Positions 34,100 to 43,086 of a stretch of DNA of 43,143 nucleotides are shown here, piece by piece. A model generated the notes under the pieces. The model saw nothing but the letters and a program-made list of their open reading frames with translations. It was not told where the DNA came from and searched no databases. Source of the DNA: CALZIK01 sp046756565 (GTDB taxonomy: Bacteria > Acidobacteriota > Thermoanaerobaculia > Multivoradales > JAHEKO01); assembly GCA_046756565.1 (NCBI GenBank), contig JBHHWO010000022.1:1-43143 (forward strand), in the 5' to 3' direction. A program made the position numbers and the translations under genes. The stretch's first letter is position 1. Each line of letters opens with the position of its first letter.

Positions 34100-34504
34100 A
34101 TGTCTCGCAAGCAGGACGTGGCTCGCCGGTTTCGCCTGCGGCGAATCCTCGAAGGCAGCCTTGCACTGGGTGGAACATTCAATCTCGCACTCGGAGTCCT
34201 GCTCGGGCTCGCGCCCGATCGAGCCCTCGGACTTTTGCAGCTTCCGAGACCCACAGAGGGATTCTACCTACAGCTGCTGGCCACCCTCGCGGCGCTTCTG
34301 GGCTGCTACTACATCCTGGCCTCGTCCGACGTGCGCCGCTACAGCGGCGTCATCGCCCTGGCCATCGGCGGCCGCTTCATAGTCGGCCTGGCAATGGCCC
34401 TGGTTGCAGCGCGCCACCCCGAACTGCGGGGCTTCGGCGTCCTCGCAGGTGTGGAGCTCGCTTTCGGGATGGCGCACGCGGCCTCGTGGTGGTCGATTCG
34501 TTGA
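34100..34504 (+). CDS. Small four-helix membrane protein upstream of mlaE
   Basis: The 134-residue product has a basic N-terminus and four hydrophobic segments (about 18-40, 52-72, 79-98, 104-127) with charged loops between them. I recognise no family. Its stop shares one base with the mlaE ATG (TGATG), so it is the first gene of the lipid-transport operon and likely translated with it. The ATG at 34100 is preferred over an upstream ATG because of the promoter. A helper or topology partner of the MlaFED transporter is possible but not shown. Confidence 0.75.
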   Translation: MSRKQDVARRFRLRRILEGSLALGGTFNLALGVLLGLAPDRALGLLQLPRPTEGFYLQLLATLAALLGCYYILASSDVRRYSGVIALAIGGRFIVGLAMALVAARHPELRGFGVLAGVELAFGMAHAASWWSIR

Positions 34505-35268
34505 TGAGTCGCGACAACGCGTTCGCCGGGTGGCTCGCCGAGGTCGGGCAGATCGCCCAGCTCGCCGGCGCCAGCCTTCTGGCCATGGTTCGCCGCCCCT
34601 ACGCAGTCGGCACCTGGATTCGGGAAATGGAGCACATCGGCGTGCGCTCTCTCGGAGTTGCCGGTATCACCGCCGTGTTCACCGGTATGGTGCTCGCCCT
34701 TCAAACCGCCTACAGCCTGCCGACATTGGGAGTCAAGTACTACATCGGTACCGTGGTCTCTAAGTCGGTAGTCCGGGAGCTCGGACCGGTGTTGACGGCG
34801 CTCATCGTGGGCGGGCGCATCGGCTCGGGGATGACCGCCGAACTGGGCACCATGAAGGTGACCGAACAGATCGACGCGATCCGCTCGATGGCTGCGGACC
34901 CGATCAAGAAACTGGTGTCGCCGAAGCTTGCAGCCACCCTTGTGATGCTGCCGGTTTTGACCATCATCGGCAACGGCCTGGGTATTCTGGGAGGCCTGAT
35001 CATCGCCACGGTCCAACTCGATCTGACGCCGGGCTTCTATATCAATGACGTCCTCGATTCGCTGACCATCGACGACATCAGCAGCGGCATCGGAAAGTCG
35101 ATCGTTTTCGCGTACTTCATCGCGATCATCGGTTGCCATAACGGCCTGACCGCCCACGGCGGCGCCGACGGCGTCGGCCGCGCGACCACCAACACCGTGG
35201 TCATGGCATCGATCATGGTGCTGGTCTCGGATTTCTTCCTGACCAAGCTCTTCTACATCCTGTTCTAA
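34504..35268 (+). CDS. mlaE: MlaE-like lipid ABC transporter permease
   Basis: This 254-residue protein is a MlaE/TRAM-type permease with five or six TM segments. Family motifs are clear: EMEHIGVRSLGVAGITAVFTGMVLALQTAY, the coupling region LGPVLTALIVGGRIGSGMTAELGTMKVTEQIDAIRSMAADP and GVGRATTNTVVMASIMVLVSDFFLTKLFY. With mlaF and mlaD it would move phospholipids between the two membranes. A GTG seven codons upstream is possible. No MlaB or MlaC gene is present here. Confidence 0.93.
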   Translation: MSRDNAFAGWLAEVGQIAQLAGASLLAMVRRPYAVGTWIREMEHIGVRSLGVAGITAVFTGMVLALQTAYSLPTLGVKYYIGTVVSKSVVRELGPVLTALIVGGRIGSGMTAELGTMKVTEQIDAIRSMAADPIKKLVSPKLAATLVMLPVLTIIGNGLGILGGLIIATVQLDLTPGFYINDVLDSLTIDDISSGIGKSIVFAYFIAIIGCHNGLTAHGGADGVGRATTNTVVMASIMVLVSDFFLTKLFYILF

Positions 35269-35277
35269 GGGCCGCAC

Positions 35278-36030
35278 TTGGAATCACTCTTCGTCATCGA
35301 CTCCCTGAGCAAGAGCTACGGCGAAAAGCCGGTGCTTTCCGGCCTCTCGTTCGAGATTCTCCAAGGAGAGTGCTTCGTAATTCTCGGGCGCTCGGGTTGC
35401 GGCAAGAGCGTAACGCTCCGGCAATTGAACGGACTCGAAAAGCCCGACGCTGGCTCGATCGTCTTTGACGGCACCGAGATCACCGAGCTCTCGGAATCGC
35501 AACTTATTCCGATCCGCAAGCGCGTCGCGATGCTGTTTCAGAGCGGCGCCCTGTTCGATTCGATGAACGTGTACGAAAACGTCGCATTTCCGATCCGGGA
35601 GCACACCGATCTGAGCGAGGCGGAGATCGGTGATCGTGTCCGTGAAAAGCTGGCCGCCGTGCGACTCGTGGGCATCGAGGATCGGCCGCCCTCGGCGCTT
35701 TCCGGCGGAATGAAGAAGCGGGTCGCTCTGGCCCGCTCTCTGGCTTTGGATCCCGAAGTGGTGCTCTTCGACGAGCCCACCACCGGACTCGATCCGATGA
35801 CCTCGGCCACGATCGCGAGCTTGATTCAGGCGGCCCGCCGGTCCCACCACGTCACCTCGATCGTGGTCACCCACGACCTCGCGCTCGTTCGCCGAATCGC
35901 CGATCGTCTCGCCTTTCTCGAGAACGGTGGCTTCCGGTTCGTAGGCTCATGGCAGGAGGCCGAGAACAGCGCGGATTCCGTTCTGACCAGATTCCTGGCC
36001 GGAGAAGAGGAGAACGAAGATGAATCGTGA
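35278..36030 (+). CDS. mlaF: MlaF-like lipid ABC transporter ATPase
   Basis: This 250-residue ATPase energises the MlaE permease. It shows Walker A GRSGCGKS, Q-loop (LFQSGALFDSMNVYENVAFP, a MlaF-type segment), the ABC signature LSGGMKKRVALARSLA, Walker B VVLFDEPTTGLDP and the H-loop VVTHDL. The start is TTG, 9 nt after mlaE. It overlaps the next gene by 11 nt. Confidence 0.95.
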   Translation: MESLFVIDSLSKSYGEKPVLSGLSFEILQGECFVILGRSGCGKSVTLRQLNGLEKPDAGSIVFDGTEITELSESQLIPIRKRVAMLFQSGALFDSMNVYENVAFPIREHTDLSEAEIGDRVREKLAAVRLVGIEDRPPSALSGGMKKRVALARSLALDPEVVLFDEPTTGLDPMTSATIASLIQAARRSHHVTSIVVTHDLALVRRIADRLAFLENGGFRFVGSWQEAENSADSVLTRFLAGEEENEDES

Positions 36031-37168
36031 AGCCAAGGTGGGCGCCCTGGTGGTCGTCGCTCTTGCCGTGCTGGCAGCCGGGATCTTCCTGGTCGGCGAA
36101 AAGAACAACCTTTTCGTCCTGAAGAACAGCTACTTCATCCGCTTCGAGAACGTGGAAGGCCTCGCCTCGGGCAGCCCGGTCAAGCTCAATGGCGTCACAG
36201 TCGGTAAGGTCCGCGGCGTGGTCTTACCGCAAGCAGTGGATGAAGAGCTGCTGACGGTCCGAATCTCCCTGGACCGCCAGTATGCCGATCGCGTGCGCCG
36301 GGACTCGCTGGCGCGAATCAAGACCCTCGGCCTACTAGGCGACAAGTACATCGAGATCTCCTCCGGCTCGCCGGAATCACAGGTCATCGAGGTCGACGGC
36401 GAGATCTCGGCTGCGCCGCCGACCGACGTCGATCGCCTGCTGACCTCGGGCGAAGACGCGGTCGACAATGTGGTCGCGATCTCCTACTCTCTGCGCAGCA
36501 TCCTCCACCGGGTCGAGGCCGGCGAAGGACTGCTCGGGGAGCTGCTCATGGCCAGCGAGGCTGGAGAGCGAGTCAAGAAATCGGTCGTCGACACCGTCTC
36601 TAACCTCGAGTCGATTTCGGGCCGGCTGGCCCGCGGTGAGGGGACCATCGGAACGCTTCTGGCCGACGACCGCCTGGCGACGCGGCTCGAAGGTTCTCTC
36701 GAGCGGCTCGAAGCGCTGCTCGAACAAATCGAGTCGGGCGAAGGCGCACTTCCTGCCCTACTCAGCGATCCGGAGATCAAGGACGAGCTCGTCGAGACGC
36801 TTGCAAGTCTGCGCACGGCGGCCGAGGGCACGGAGAGGATCGTCGCCGATTTTCATGACAACGAGGGCCTGCTTCAGCGTTTTCTCAACGACGAGGCCTT
36901 CGCCGACGAAGTCGGCGAAGACCTAAGAGAGCTGATCCGCAACCTCAACCTGGTGTCCGAGAAGCTCGAGAAGGGCGAGGGCAGCCTCGGAAAGATCCTG
37001 AACGACCCGCATCTCTATGAAGCGATGGACGACATCGTCGTCGGAATCAACGAATCCAAGCTCCTGCGGTGGCTGGTCCGCAACCGCCAGAAGGCCGGGA
37101 TCGAGAAACGTTTCGACGACCAGGGCGGCAACCTGGAAGCTCTACCGGAAGAGCCCTCCGAGCCCTGA
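36020..37168 (+). CDS. mlaD: MlaD-like MCE-domain lipid-binding protein
   Basis: The 382-residue protein has an N-terminal TM anchor (about 8-25) and an MCE domain (about 38-118) with VEGLASGSPVKLNGVTVGKVRGV. The C-terminal 250 residues form a helical extension with five degenerate GEG-L-x-LL-D repeats at about 168, 206, 240, 281 and 319. E. coli MlaD (183 residues) lacks this; related repeats occur in MCE proteins of other diderms. It would form the periplasmic ring that hands lipids to or from the permease. It overlaps mlaF by 11 nt. Confidence 0.92.
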   Translation: MNREAKVGALVVVALAVLAAGIFLVGEKNNLFVLKNSYFIRFENVEGLASGSPVKLNGVTVGKVRGVVLPQAVDEELLTVRISLDRQYADRVRRDSLARIKTLGLLGDKYIEISSGSPESQVIEVDGEISAAPPTDVDRLLTSGEDAVDNVVAISYSLRSILHRVEAGEGLLGELLMASEAGERVKKSVVDTVSNLESISGRLARGEGTIGTLLADDRLATRLEGSLERLEALLEQIESGEGALPALLSDPEIKDELVETLASLRTAAEGTERIVADFHDNEGLLQRFLNDEAFADEVGEDLRELIRNLNLVSEKLEKGEGSLGKILNDPHLYEAMDDIVVGINESKLLRWLVRNRQKAGIEKRFDDQGGNLEALPEEPSEP

Positions 37169-37528
37169 TCCCGGAGTGTGGCAGCGCTACCGATCGGCCT
37201 CGGTGGACTGCTGTCAGCCCGTGGCAGAAGTCGAGACGGTCGCGTTGCGAGCGCCCATGCTGAGAATGGGGGGCCAGATACCAGGCGCCGCTGCGCAGGC
37301 GGTGCCGGAGCATCGTCGAGGAGCGGCAACGCCGGAGATGGCCCATGCCGCTACAACCCGCAGGGCGACAAGGGGTTACGGCACGCCTGCGGCGTTACTC
37401 GTCGTCCACGATGACACCGCATCGAGTCCTCCTCGCGCCTTGCAAGCGTAGCGCAAGACCTTGTCGCGCGACCATCTGGACTTCTACCACGGGCTGCTAG
37501 ACTCGCCCTTCGAGGCACTGCTCTAGGC
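37169..37528. other. Gene-free gap between mlaD and the epimerase gene
   Basis: These 360 nt hold several short open frames on both strands, none with recognisable product, start site or Shine-Dalgarno. A -10-like TGCTAGACT lies near the right end. I see no tRNA, hairpin terminator or repeat that I can name. Confidence 0.5.
37495..37503 (+). promoter_or_regulatory. Extended -10 upstream of the epimerase gene
   Basis: TGCTAGACT (TGn plus TAGACT) would start transcription near 37510, leaving about 19 nt before the ATG at 37529. GAGG lies about 13 nt before that ATG. Confidence 0.4.
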
Positions 37529-38485
37529 ATGGGGGCCCACATTCTCATCACCGGCGGAGCCGGCTTCATCGGCTCCCATGTGGCGGAACGACTGCTCGGA
37601 CGGGGAGACCGGGTCACGATCCTGGACGACTTCAACGACTTCTACGATCCGGCGCGCAAACAGGCAAACCTCGAGACGGTCCGTTCGGTGGGAGACGTCG
37701 AGCTCGTAGAGGGCGACATCCGGGACCGTGAGCTGGTCGATCGGCTGTTCGAGAGCAGCCGGTTCGACGCGGTTATTCACCTCGCCGCCCGGGCGGGCGT
37801 CCGACCCAGCTTGGCCGACCCGATTCTGTACGAGGAGGTCAACTGCATCGGCACGCTTCACCTGCTGGAAGCGGCGAGGCACCACGGTCCGGAAGTGTTC
37901 GTCTTCGGCTCCTCATCTTCGGTCTACGGCATCAACCGAAAGGTCCCATTCGCCGAGGACGACGAGGTCAACCAACCGATCAGCCCGTACGCAACCACCA
38001 AGCGGACCGGCGAGCTGCTCTGCTACAACTACCACCATCTCTATGGCCTCAGAACCGCCTGCTTGCGCTTTTTCACCGTCTACGGGCCGAGACAGAGACC
38101 GGAGATGGCGATTCACAAGTTCACTCATCTGATCGCGACCGGCCGGCAAATCCCGATGTTCGGCTCCGGGCAGAGCCGGCGCGACTACACCTACATCGAC
38201 GACATCGTCGATGGCATCGAGGCGACACTCGACCTGGCGCCGGAATTCGAGATTCTCAACCTCGGCGGCGCCGAGACGACAGAGCTGGCCGAGCTGGTCC
38301 GCTGGATCGGAGAGGAGCTTGCGGTCGAACCTCGTATCGAGTATCTTCCCGACCAGCCAGGAGACGTCCCGATCACCTACGCGGATGTCCGCAAGGCTTC
38401 TCGACTCCTCGACTACAGTCCAAAGGTGCCGATCCGCGAAGGCCTCCGGCGCTTCGTAGACTGGTACAAGCGGGACGCCTCCTAG
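37529..38485 (+). CDS. UDP-glucuronate 4-epimerase-like NAD-dependent epimerase
   Basis: This 318-residue SDR epimerase has the Rossmann motif TGGAGFIGSH (8-17), the segment DDFNDFYDPARKQANL that is typical of UDP-glucuronate 4-epimerases, the catalytic Tyr154-x-x-x-Lys158 (SPYATTKRTGE) and the motif VYGPRQRPEMAIHKFT, also typical of that group. It would interconvert UDP-glucuronate and UDP-galacturonate. The two genes after it make and decarboxylate UDP-glucuronate, which fits. Assignment to 4-epimerase over another UDP-sugar epimerase is by motif and context. Confidence 0.85.
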   Translation: MGAHILITGGAGFIGSHVAERLLGRGDRVTILDDFNDFYDPARKQANLETVRSVGDVELVEGDIRDRELVDRLFESSRFDAVIHLAARAGVRPSLADPILYEEVNCIGTLHLLEAARHHGPEVFVFGSSSSVYGINRKVPFAEDDEVNQPISPYATTKRTGELLCYNYHHLYGLRTACLRFFTVYGPRQRPEMAIHKFTHLIATGRQIPMFGSGQSRRDYTYIDDIVDGIEATLDLAPEFEILNLGGAETTELAELVRWIGEELAVEPRIEYLPDQPGDVPITYADVRKASRLLDYSPKVPIREGLRRFVDWYKRDAS

Positions 38486-38534
38486 GTCATCTCACCAGCC
38501 CTCGGCCGGCAACCTTTTCAACGCGAGACACCTG

Positions 38535-39863
38535 ATGAAGATCTGCATCGCTGGTAGCGGCTATGTCGGTCTGGTCACCGGCACCTGCCTGGCGGACTTC
38601 GGCATGCACGTGGTCTGTGTCGACAAGGACGAAGCCAAGATCGCTGCGCTGAGCGACTGCGAGATCCCGATCTACGAACCCGGCCTGAAAGCCATGGTGC
38701 GAAAGAACACCGAGGCCGGGCGCCTGGAGTTCTCGACCGAATTGGGCCCGGCGATTCGCGACGCTCAGGCAATCTTCATCGCCGTCGGCACGCCATCGCG
38801 ATCGGACGGCTCGGCCGACCTGGTCTACGTCCGGCAAGTCGCTCGGTCTATCGGAGAAAACCTCAATGACTACAAGGTGATCGTCACCAAGAGTACCGTT
38901 CCGGTGGGCACCGGCCGGATGATCGAGGACGTGGTCAAGGAGACGCGTTCCAGTGATCAGGACTTCGCCGTGGTCAGCAATCCGGAGTTCCTGCGCGAAG
39001 GCTCGGCGATCGAGGACTTTCTCCAGCCCGATCGCGTCGTTATCGGCAGCCTCGACCAGCGTGCGATCAATCTGATGCTGGACATCTACTCGCCACTCCG
39101 GGTCGCGGACGTCCCCTTCGTGATCACCTCCGTGGAGAGCGCCGAGCTGATCAAGTACGCCTCGAATTCGTTTCTCGCGGTCAAAATCTCGTTCATCAAC
39201 GAAATTGCTCAGCTGTGTGAAGGGCTCAACGCCGACGTCGAAGTCGTCGCGCGCGGCATGGGCCTTGACAATCGAATCGGCCCGAAGTTCCTTCACCCGG
39301 GACCCGGTTTCGGGGGCTCTTGCTTTCCCAAGGACAGTCGAGCGATCGTCCAGATCGCGAACAATCAGGATCAGACGTTCCGCATCATGGAAGCGGTACT
39401 CGACGTCAACCGGCTCACCAAAGCGCGTATGGTCCGAAAGATCGGCGACGCGATGGGCACCGGCCTCGACGGCAAGACCGTCGCCATTCTCGGACTCTCC
39501 TTCAAGCCGGAGACGGACGACGTGCGCGAATCGCCCGCGATCGAGATCATCGACGGGCTCCTCTCTCAGGGCGCCAGCGTGCGAGCGTACGACCCTGCTG
39601 CGATGAGCGCGTGCCGAGACCGCTGGCCCGGAATCGAGTTCTGCGAGGACGCCTACGACGCTGCCGCCGGCGCTCACGCCCTGGTCATCGTGACCGAGTG
39701 GAATCAGTTCCGCGCCCTCGAGCTGGCGCAGATCAAGGAGCTGCTCGAAGAGCCGGTGATCGTCGACCTGCGCAATATCTACGAGCCCGCCAAGATGGAA
39801 GCCGCCGGCTTCCGGTACGTTTCGGTGGGCCGCTCGCCCATTGGCATGGACAACTCGAACTAG
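38535..39863 (+). CDS. ugd: UDP-glucose 6-dehydrogenase
   Basis: Ugd oxidises UDP-glucose to UDP-glucuronate with NAD. The 442-residue protein starts with the dinucleotide fold MKICIAGSGYVGLVTG, has VTKSTVPVGTG, SNPEFLREGSAIEDF, Lys207/Asn211 (ELIKYASNSFLAVKISFINE) and the catalytic Cys263 in PGPGFGGSCFPKD, followed by GLSFKPETDDVRESPAIEII. The next gene begins at the base after its stop, so coupled translation with the decarboxylase is likely. Confidence 0.95.
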   Translation: MKICIAGSGYVGLVTGTCLADFGMHVVCVDKDEAKIAALSDCEIPIYEPGLKAMVRKNTEAGRLEFSTELGPAIRDAQAIFIAVGTPSRSDGSADLVYVRQVARSIGENLNDYKVIVTKSTVPVGTGRMIEDVVKETRSSDQDFAVVSNPEFLREGSAIEDFLQPDRVVIGSLDQRAINLMLDIYSPLRVADVPFVITSVESAELIKYASNSFLAVKISFINEIAQLCEGLNADVEVVARGMGLDNRIGPKFLHPGPGFGGSCFPKDSRAIVQIANNQDQTFRIMEAVLDVNRLTKARMVRKIGDAMGTGLDGKTVAILGLSFKPETDDVRESPAIEIIDGLLSQGASVRAYDPAAMSACRDRWPGIEFCEDAYDAAAGAHALVIVTEWNQFRALELAQIKELLEEPVIVDLRNIYEPAKMEAAGFRYVSVGRSPIGMDNSN

Positions 39864-40814
<951 letters not shown>

Positions 40815-40818
40815 TCCA

Positions 40819-41085
40819 ATGGCCAGCGAAATGGACGTTCTCAAATTCGCCTTCGAGAAGTACCCCGAGCGGATCTCGGCGGCGCCCGTCGAACGCCTCT
40901 TGATCGACAGCGCCCGGCAGAACGCCAAGCGGCCCGCCTACCTCAAGCTCGCCGTCCCTGACGATCTCGTCAAGAGCCTGCGGGGCTCGGCAAAGAGTGA
41001 GGAGCTGGTTTTTCTCGTCAGCGTGCCGCGCGAGGTCGAATCCCGTAGCGACAGTCGCATCGTCTTGCCCAACGAGGTTCGGTGA
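40819..41085 (+). CDS. Small protein of unknown function
   Basis: This 88-residue protein has AGGAGG upstream of its ATG and a GTGA overlap with the next gene, so it is very probably real. It has no cysteine, no TM segment and no motif that I recognise; the N-terminal half is helical and amphipathic and the C-terminal half may form strands. It follows the UDP-xylose synthase by 4 nt and precedes the YggX-like gene. Confidence 0.7.
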   Translation: MASEMDVLKFAFEKYPERISAAPVERLLIDSARQNAKRPAYLKLAVPDDLVKSLRGSAKSEELVFLVSVPREVESRSDSRIVLPNEVR

Positions 41086-41342
41086 GAATGGAGCATTTGC
41101 CTCAGTGCGTTCGCTGCGGTCGGACCGAGCCACGCCTCGAAGCTCCGCCACTTCCCGGCCCGGCCGGCCAGGAAGTGCTGGACAAGATATGCGCCGGCTG
41201 CTGGCACGAGTGGACGCAGGCCGAGGTCATGGTGATCAACGAGCTGCGCCTCAACTTCATGGATCCCAAGTCGCTCGAGATCCTGGAAAGCCACATGCGC
41301 GAGTTCCTGCTCCTGGACGGCCCGGCCGGGCCCGCAACGTAG
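41082..41342 (+). CDS. YggX-like Fe(2+)-trafficking protein with four cysteines
   Basis: The 86-residue protein resembles E. coli YggX (oxidative-damage protection, Fe trafficking): the segment WHEWTQAEVMVINELRLNFMDPKSLEILESHMREFL aligns with the YggX core. E. coli YggX has one cysteine; this has two CxxC pairs (Cys9/Cys12 and Cys37/Cys40), so a zinc ribbon or rubredoxin-like metal site is plausible. The GTG at 41082 gives a GTGA overlap; the ATG at 41088 has GAGG at 10 nt and is an alternative. Function is by homology. Confidence 0.8.
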   Translation: MRMEHLPQCVRCGRTEPRLEAPPLPGPAGQEVLDKICAGCWHEWTQAEVMVINELRLNFMDPKSLEILESHMREFLLLDGPAGPAT

Positions 41343-41344
41343 GC

Positions 41345-42058
41345 ATGTCCGTAGATTCCCCGCAGCTGGGCTCGACCCGGTCGGCGGTCATACGAGCGAG
41401 CATCCTCGCGCTGGTTCTCCTTTCGGCCTTTGCCGCGGCCCGCTGGACGCCTCTGGCCGACTGGCTGCAGCGCGACGTCCTCGTCGAGCGTCTGAACGCA
41501 TACCGGGAGAGCCCGTGGTCGGCTCCGTCACTCGTCGGTCTGCTGGTCGTTTTCGGCGTCGTCGGGCTGCCGGTCAGCCCGCTCATCTTCTCCGGAGCGG
41601 CCCTGTTCGGGCCGATCTTCGGATGGCTCTACAACCTGATCGGCTGCATCCTGGGATCGGCCGCAAGCTACGGAACCGGCCGCTGGTTGGGGGGCGAGCT
41701 GATCCGCAGGCTCGTCGGCCAGGAGCGGCTCGCCGCCATGACCAGGGTCTGGGACCGGCACGGTTTCTGGACGGTGTTCCGCCTGCGTTTCCTACCGCTG
41801 CCCTTTCCCTTCGTCAACTACGGCGCCGCCCTTGCCGGCATCGAGTTCGGCACGTACTTCGTGGCGTCGGCTCTGGGCATGGCGCTATCGGTCGGCGTCT
41901 GGACTTATCTGTTCTACACGCTGTTCGAGGCCACTTCCGGAGACTACGGTGGAGTGATCGTCAAGGGGTTCCTCGCCCTGGGCGGCCTCCTGGCGATCTC
42001 GTTTCTTCCGCGCCTGATCCGGCGGCGCGAAAAGGCTACGGAGCCTTCACGAAGATGA
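41345..42058 (+). CDS. TVP38/TMEM64 (DedA-superfamily) membrane protein
   Basis: This 237-residue inner-membrane protein has a first TM (about 18-34), a reentrant region with GLPVSPLIFSGAALFGPIFGWLYNLIGCILGSAASYGTGRWLG (the SNARE-assoc/VTT domain), FRLRFLPLPFPFVNYGAALAGI and further hydrophobic helices. Members are implicated in lipid flipping and envelope homeostasis. The ATG at 41345 begins 2 nt after the YggX-like stop. An open frame running upstream through that gene is not real. Its stop overlaps the TPR gene (ATGA). Confidence 0.88.
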   Translation: MSVDSPQLGSTRSAVIRASILALVLLSAFAAARWTPLADWLQRDVLVERLNAYRESPWSAPSLVGLLVVFGVVGLPVSPLIFSGAALFGPIFGWLYNLIGCILGSAASYGTGRWLGGELIRRLVGQERLAAMTRVWDRHGFWTVFRLRFLPLPFPFVNYGAALAGIEFGTYFVASALGMALSVGVWTYLFYTLFEATSGDYGGVIVKGFLALGGLLAISFLPRLIRRREKATEPSRR

Positions 42059-43086
42059 CCCGCGGACGCGGAGTACCGTCAAGGTGGCTGGCAATCGCCG
42101 CTCTGGCGGTTTGTCTCCCCTGGCCACCGGCGACTCTCCAAGCCGCCAAGAAGCCGCCAGCCGGCGATCCCTCTGCGGCCAGCGCGCTCATCGACAAGGG
42201 CGAGCCCACCAAAGCCGTCAAGTTGCTCGATCGGTGGATCAAGAAGCACCCCAAGGACCATGACGCGCTGCTCTTGCGAAGTACGGCGCGGTTCATGCTG
42301 GGCGAGATCGAGGAGGGCCGACGCGATCTAGAGCGAGCGATCGAGTTGTTTCCCCAGAACCGCCAGGCGTGGCTCAACAAAGCGGCGCTCGCGCTGGCCA
42401 ACGAGCAGTACCCGGATGCGCTCGATGCGTTCGAGCGCGCGGAAGCCCTCGACCCCCAGGCCGACGACAACTCGCTCAATCTCGGAGCCGCGCTGCTGCT
42501 ACTCGACCGGTTCGACGAAGCCGGTGCTCGCTTCAGGGACTACTTGAAGCGTAATCCGGGAGATCCGCGGGCACGCTACCTGGTTGCGTCGAACTACGCC
42601 ATGCGCGCTTTCTCAGGACCGGCCGTGGCCAATCTGAAACGGGCCATCGCACTCGACGAGAAGATGCGCCGGAACGCGCGCGCCGACCCCAACTTCGCGC
42701 CGCTGGAAGGTTCACCCGCCTACCAGGAGCTTCTCGACACCGACAGCTTCAGGCCTCCCAGTGGCTCGCGTACCCGGACCGAGCGATTCGACGAGCCCTT
42801 CTTTCCAGGACGGAGCCTGGTTCTGGACTCGGTGATCAGTGCATTGCAGCTGGCGGGCAGGCCGTTCGATCCTCAGGTCGAAGTCGCTGCGAGCTGGGCC
42901 CTCGTCTGGAGCGACCTGCGGATCAAGGTGGCCGACGACGGCCGGGGCGGCACACGACTCGAGCTCAGTGCGCCACCCGGACGCTTCAGCGCCGATCAGT
43001 GGCAGGCGGTCACGACCGAGCTTCTGCGGAGCGTCACGGTCCAGCTTCATACCCGCAGCCGGCGGGCACCCGACTCGGGGCCCTAG
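42055..43086 (+). CDS. Secreted TPR-repeat protein
   Basis: This 343-residue protein begins with a signal peptide (basic start, hydrophobic core about 12-27, LQA before AKK). Several TPR units follow: about 39-76, 77-110 (ERAIELFPQN), 111-144 (FERAEALDPQ) and 145-180 (FRDYLKRNPGD). The C-terminal 100 residues, after a Ser/Arg segment, form a non-TPR domain I do not recognise. The ATG overlaps the DedA-like stop. A periplasmic scaffold role is inference. Confidence 0.82.
   Translation: MTRGRGVPSRWLAIAALAVCLPWPPATLQAAKKPPAGDPSAASALIDKGEPTKAVKLLDRWIKKHPKDHDALLLRSTARFMLGEIEEGRRDLERAIELFPQNRQAWLNKAALALANEQYPDALDAFERAEALDPQADDNSLNLGAALLLLDRFDEAGARFRDYLKRNPGDPRARYLVASNYAMRAFSGPAVANLKRAIALDEKMRRNARADPNFAPLEGSPAYQELLDTDSFRPPSGSRTRTERFDEPFFPGRSLVLDSVISALQLAGRPFDPQVEVAASWALVWSDLRIKVADDGRGGTRLELSAPPGRFSADQWQAVTTELLRSVTVQLHTRSRRAPDSGP

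Noticed and set aside
37169..37528. Possible tRNA, small RNA or pseudogene in the gap
   Set aside because: No T-loop signature, conserved stem or homologous protein fragment could be recognised by reading both strands.
40997..41344. Upstream part of the DedA-like frame
   Set aside because: It overlaps the YggX-like gene; the membrane protein starts at 41345.
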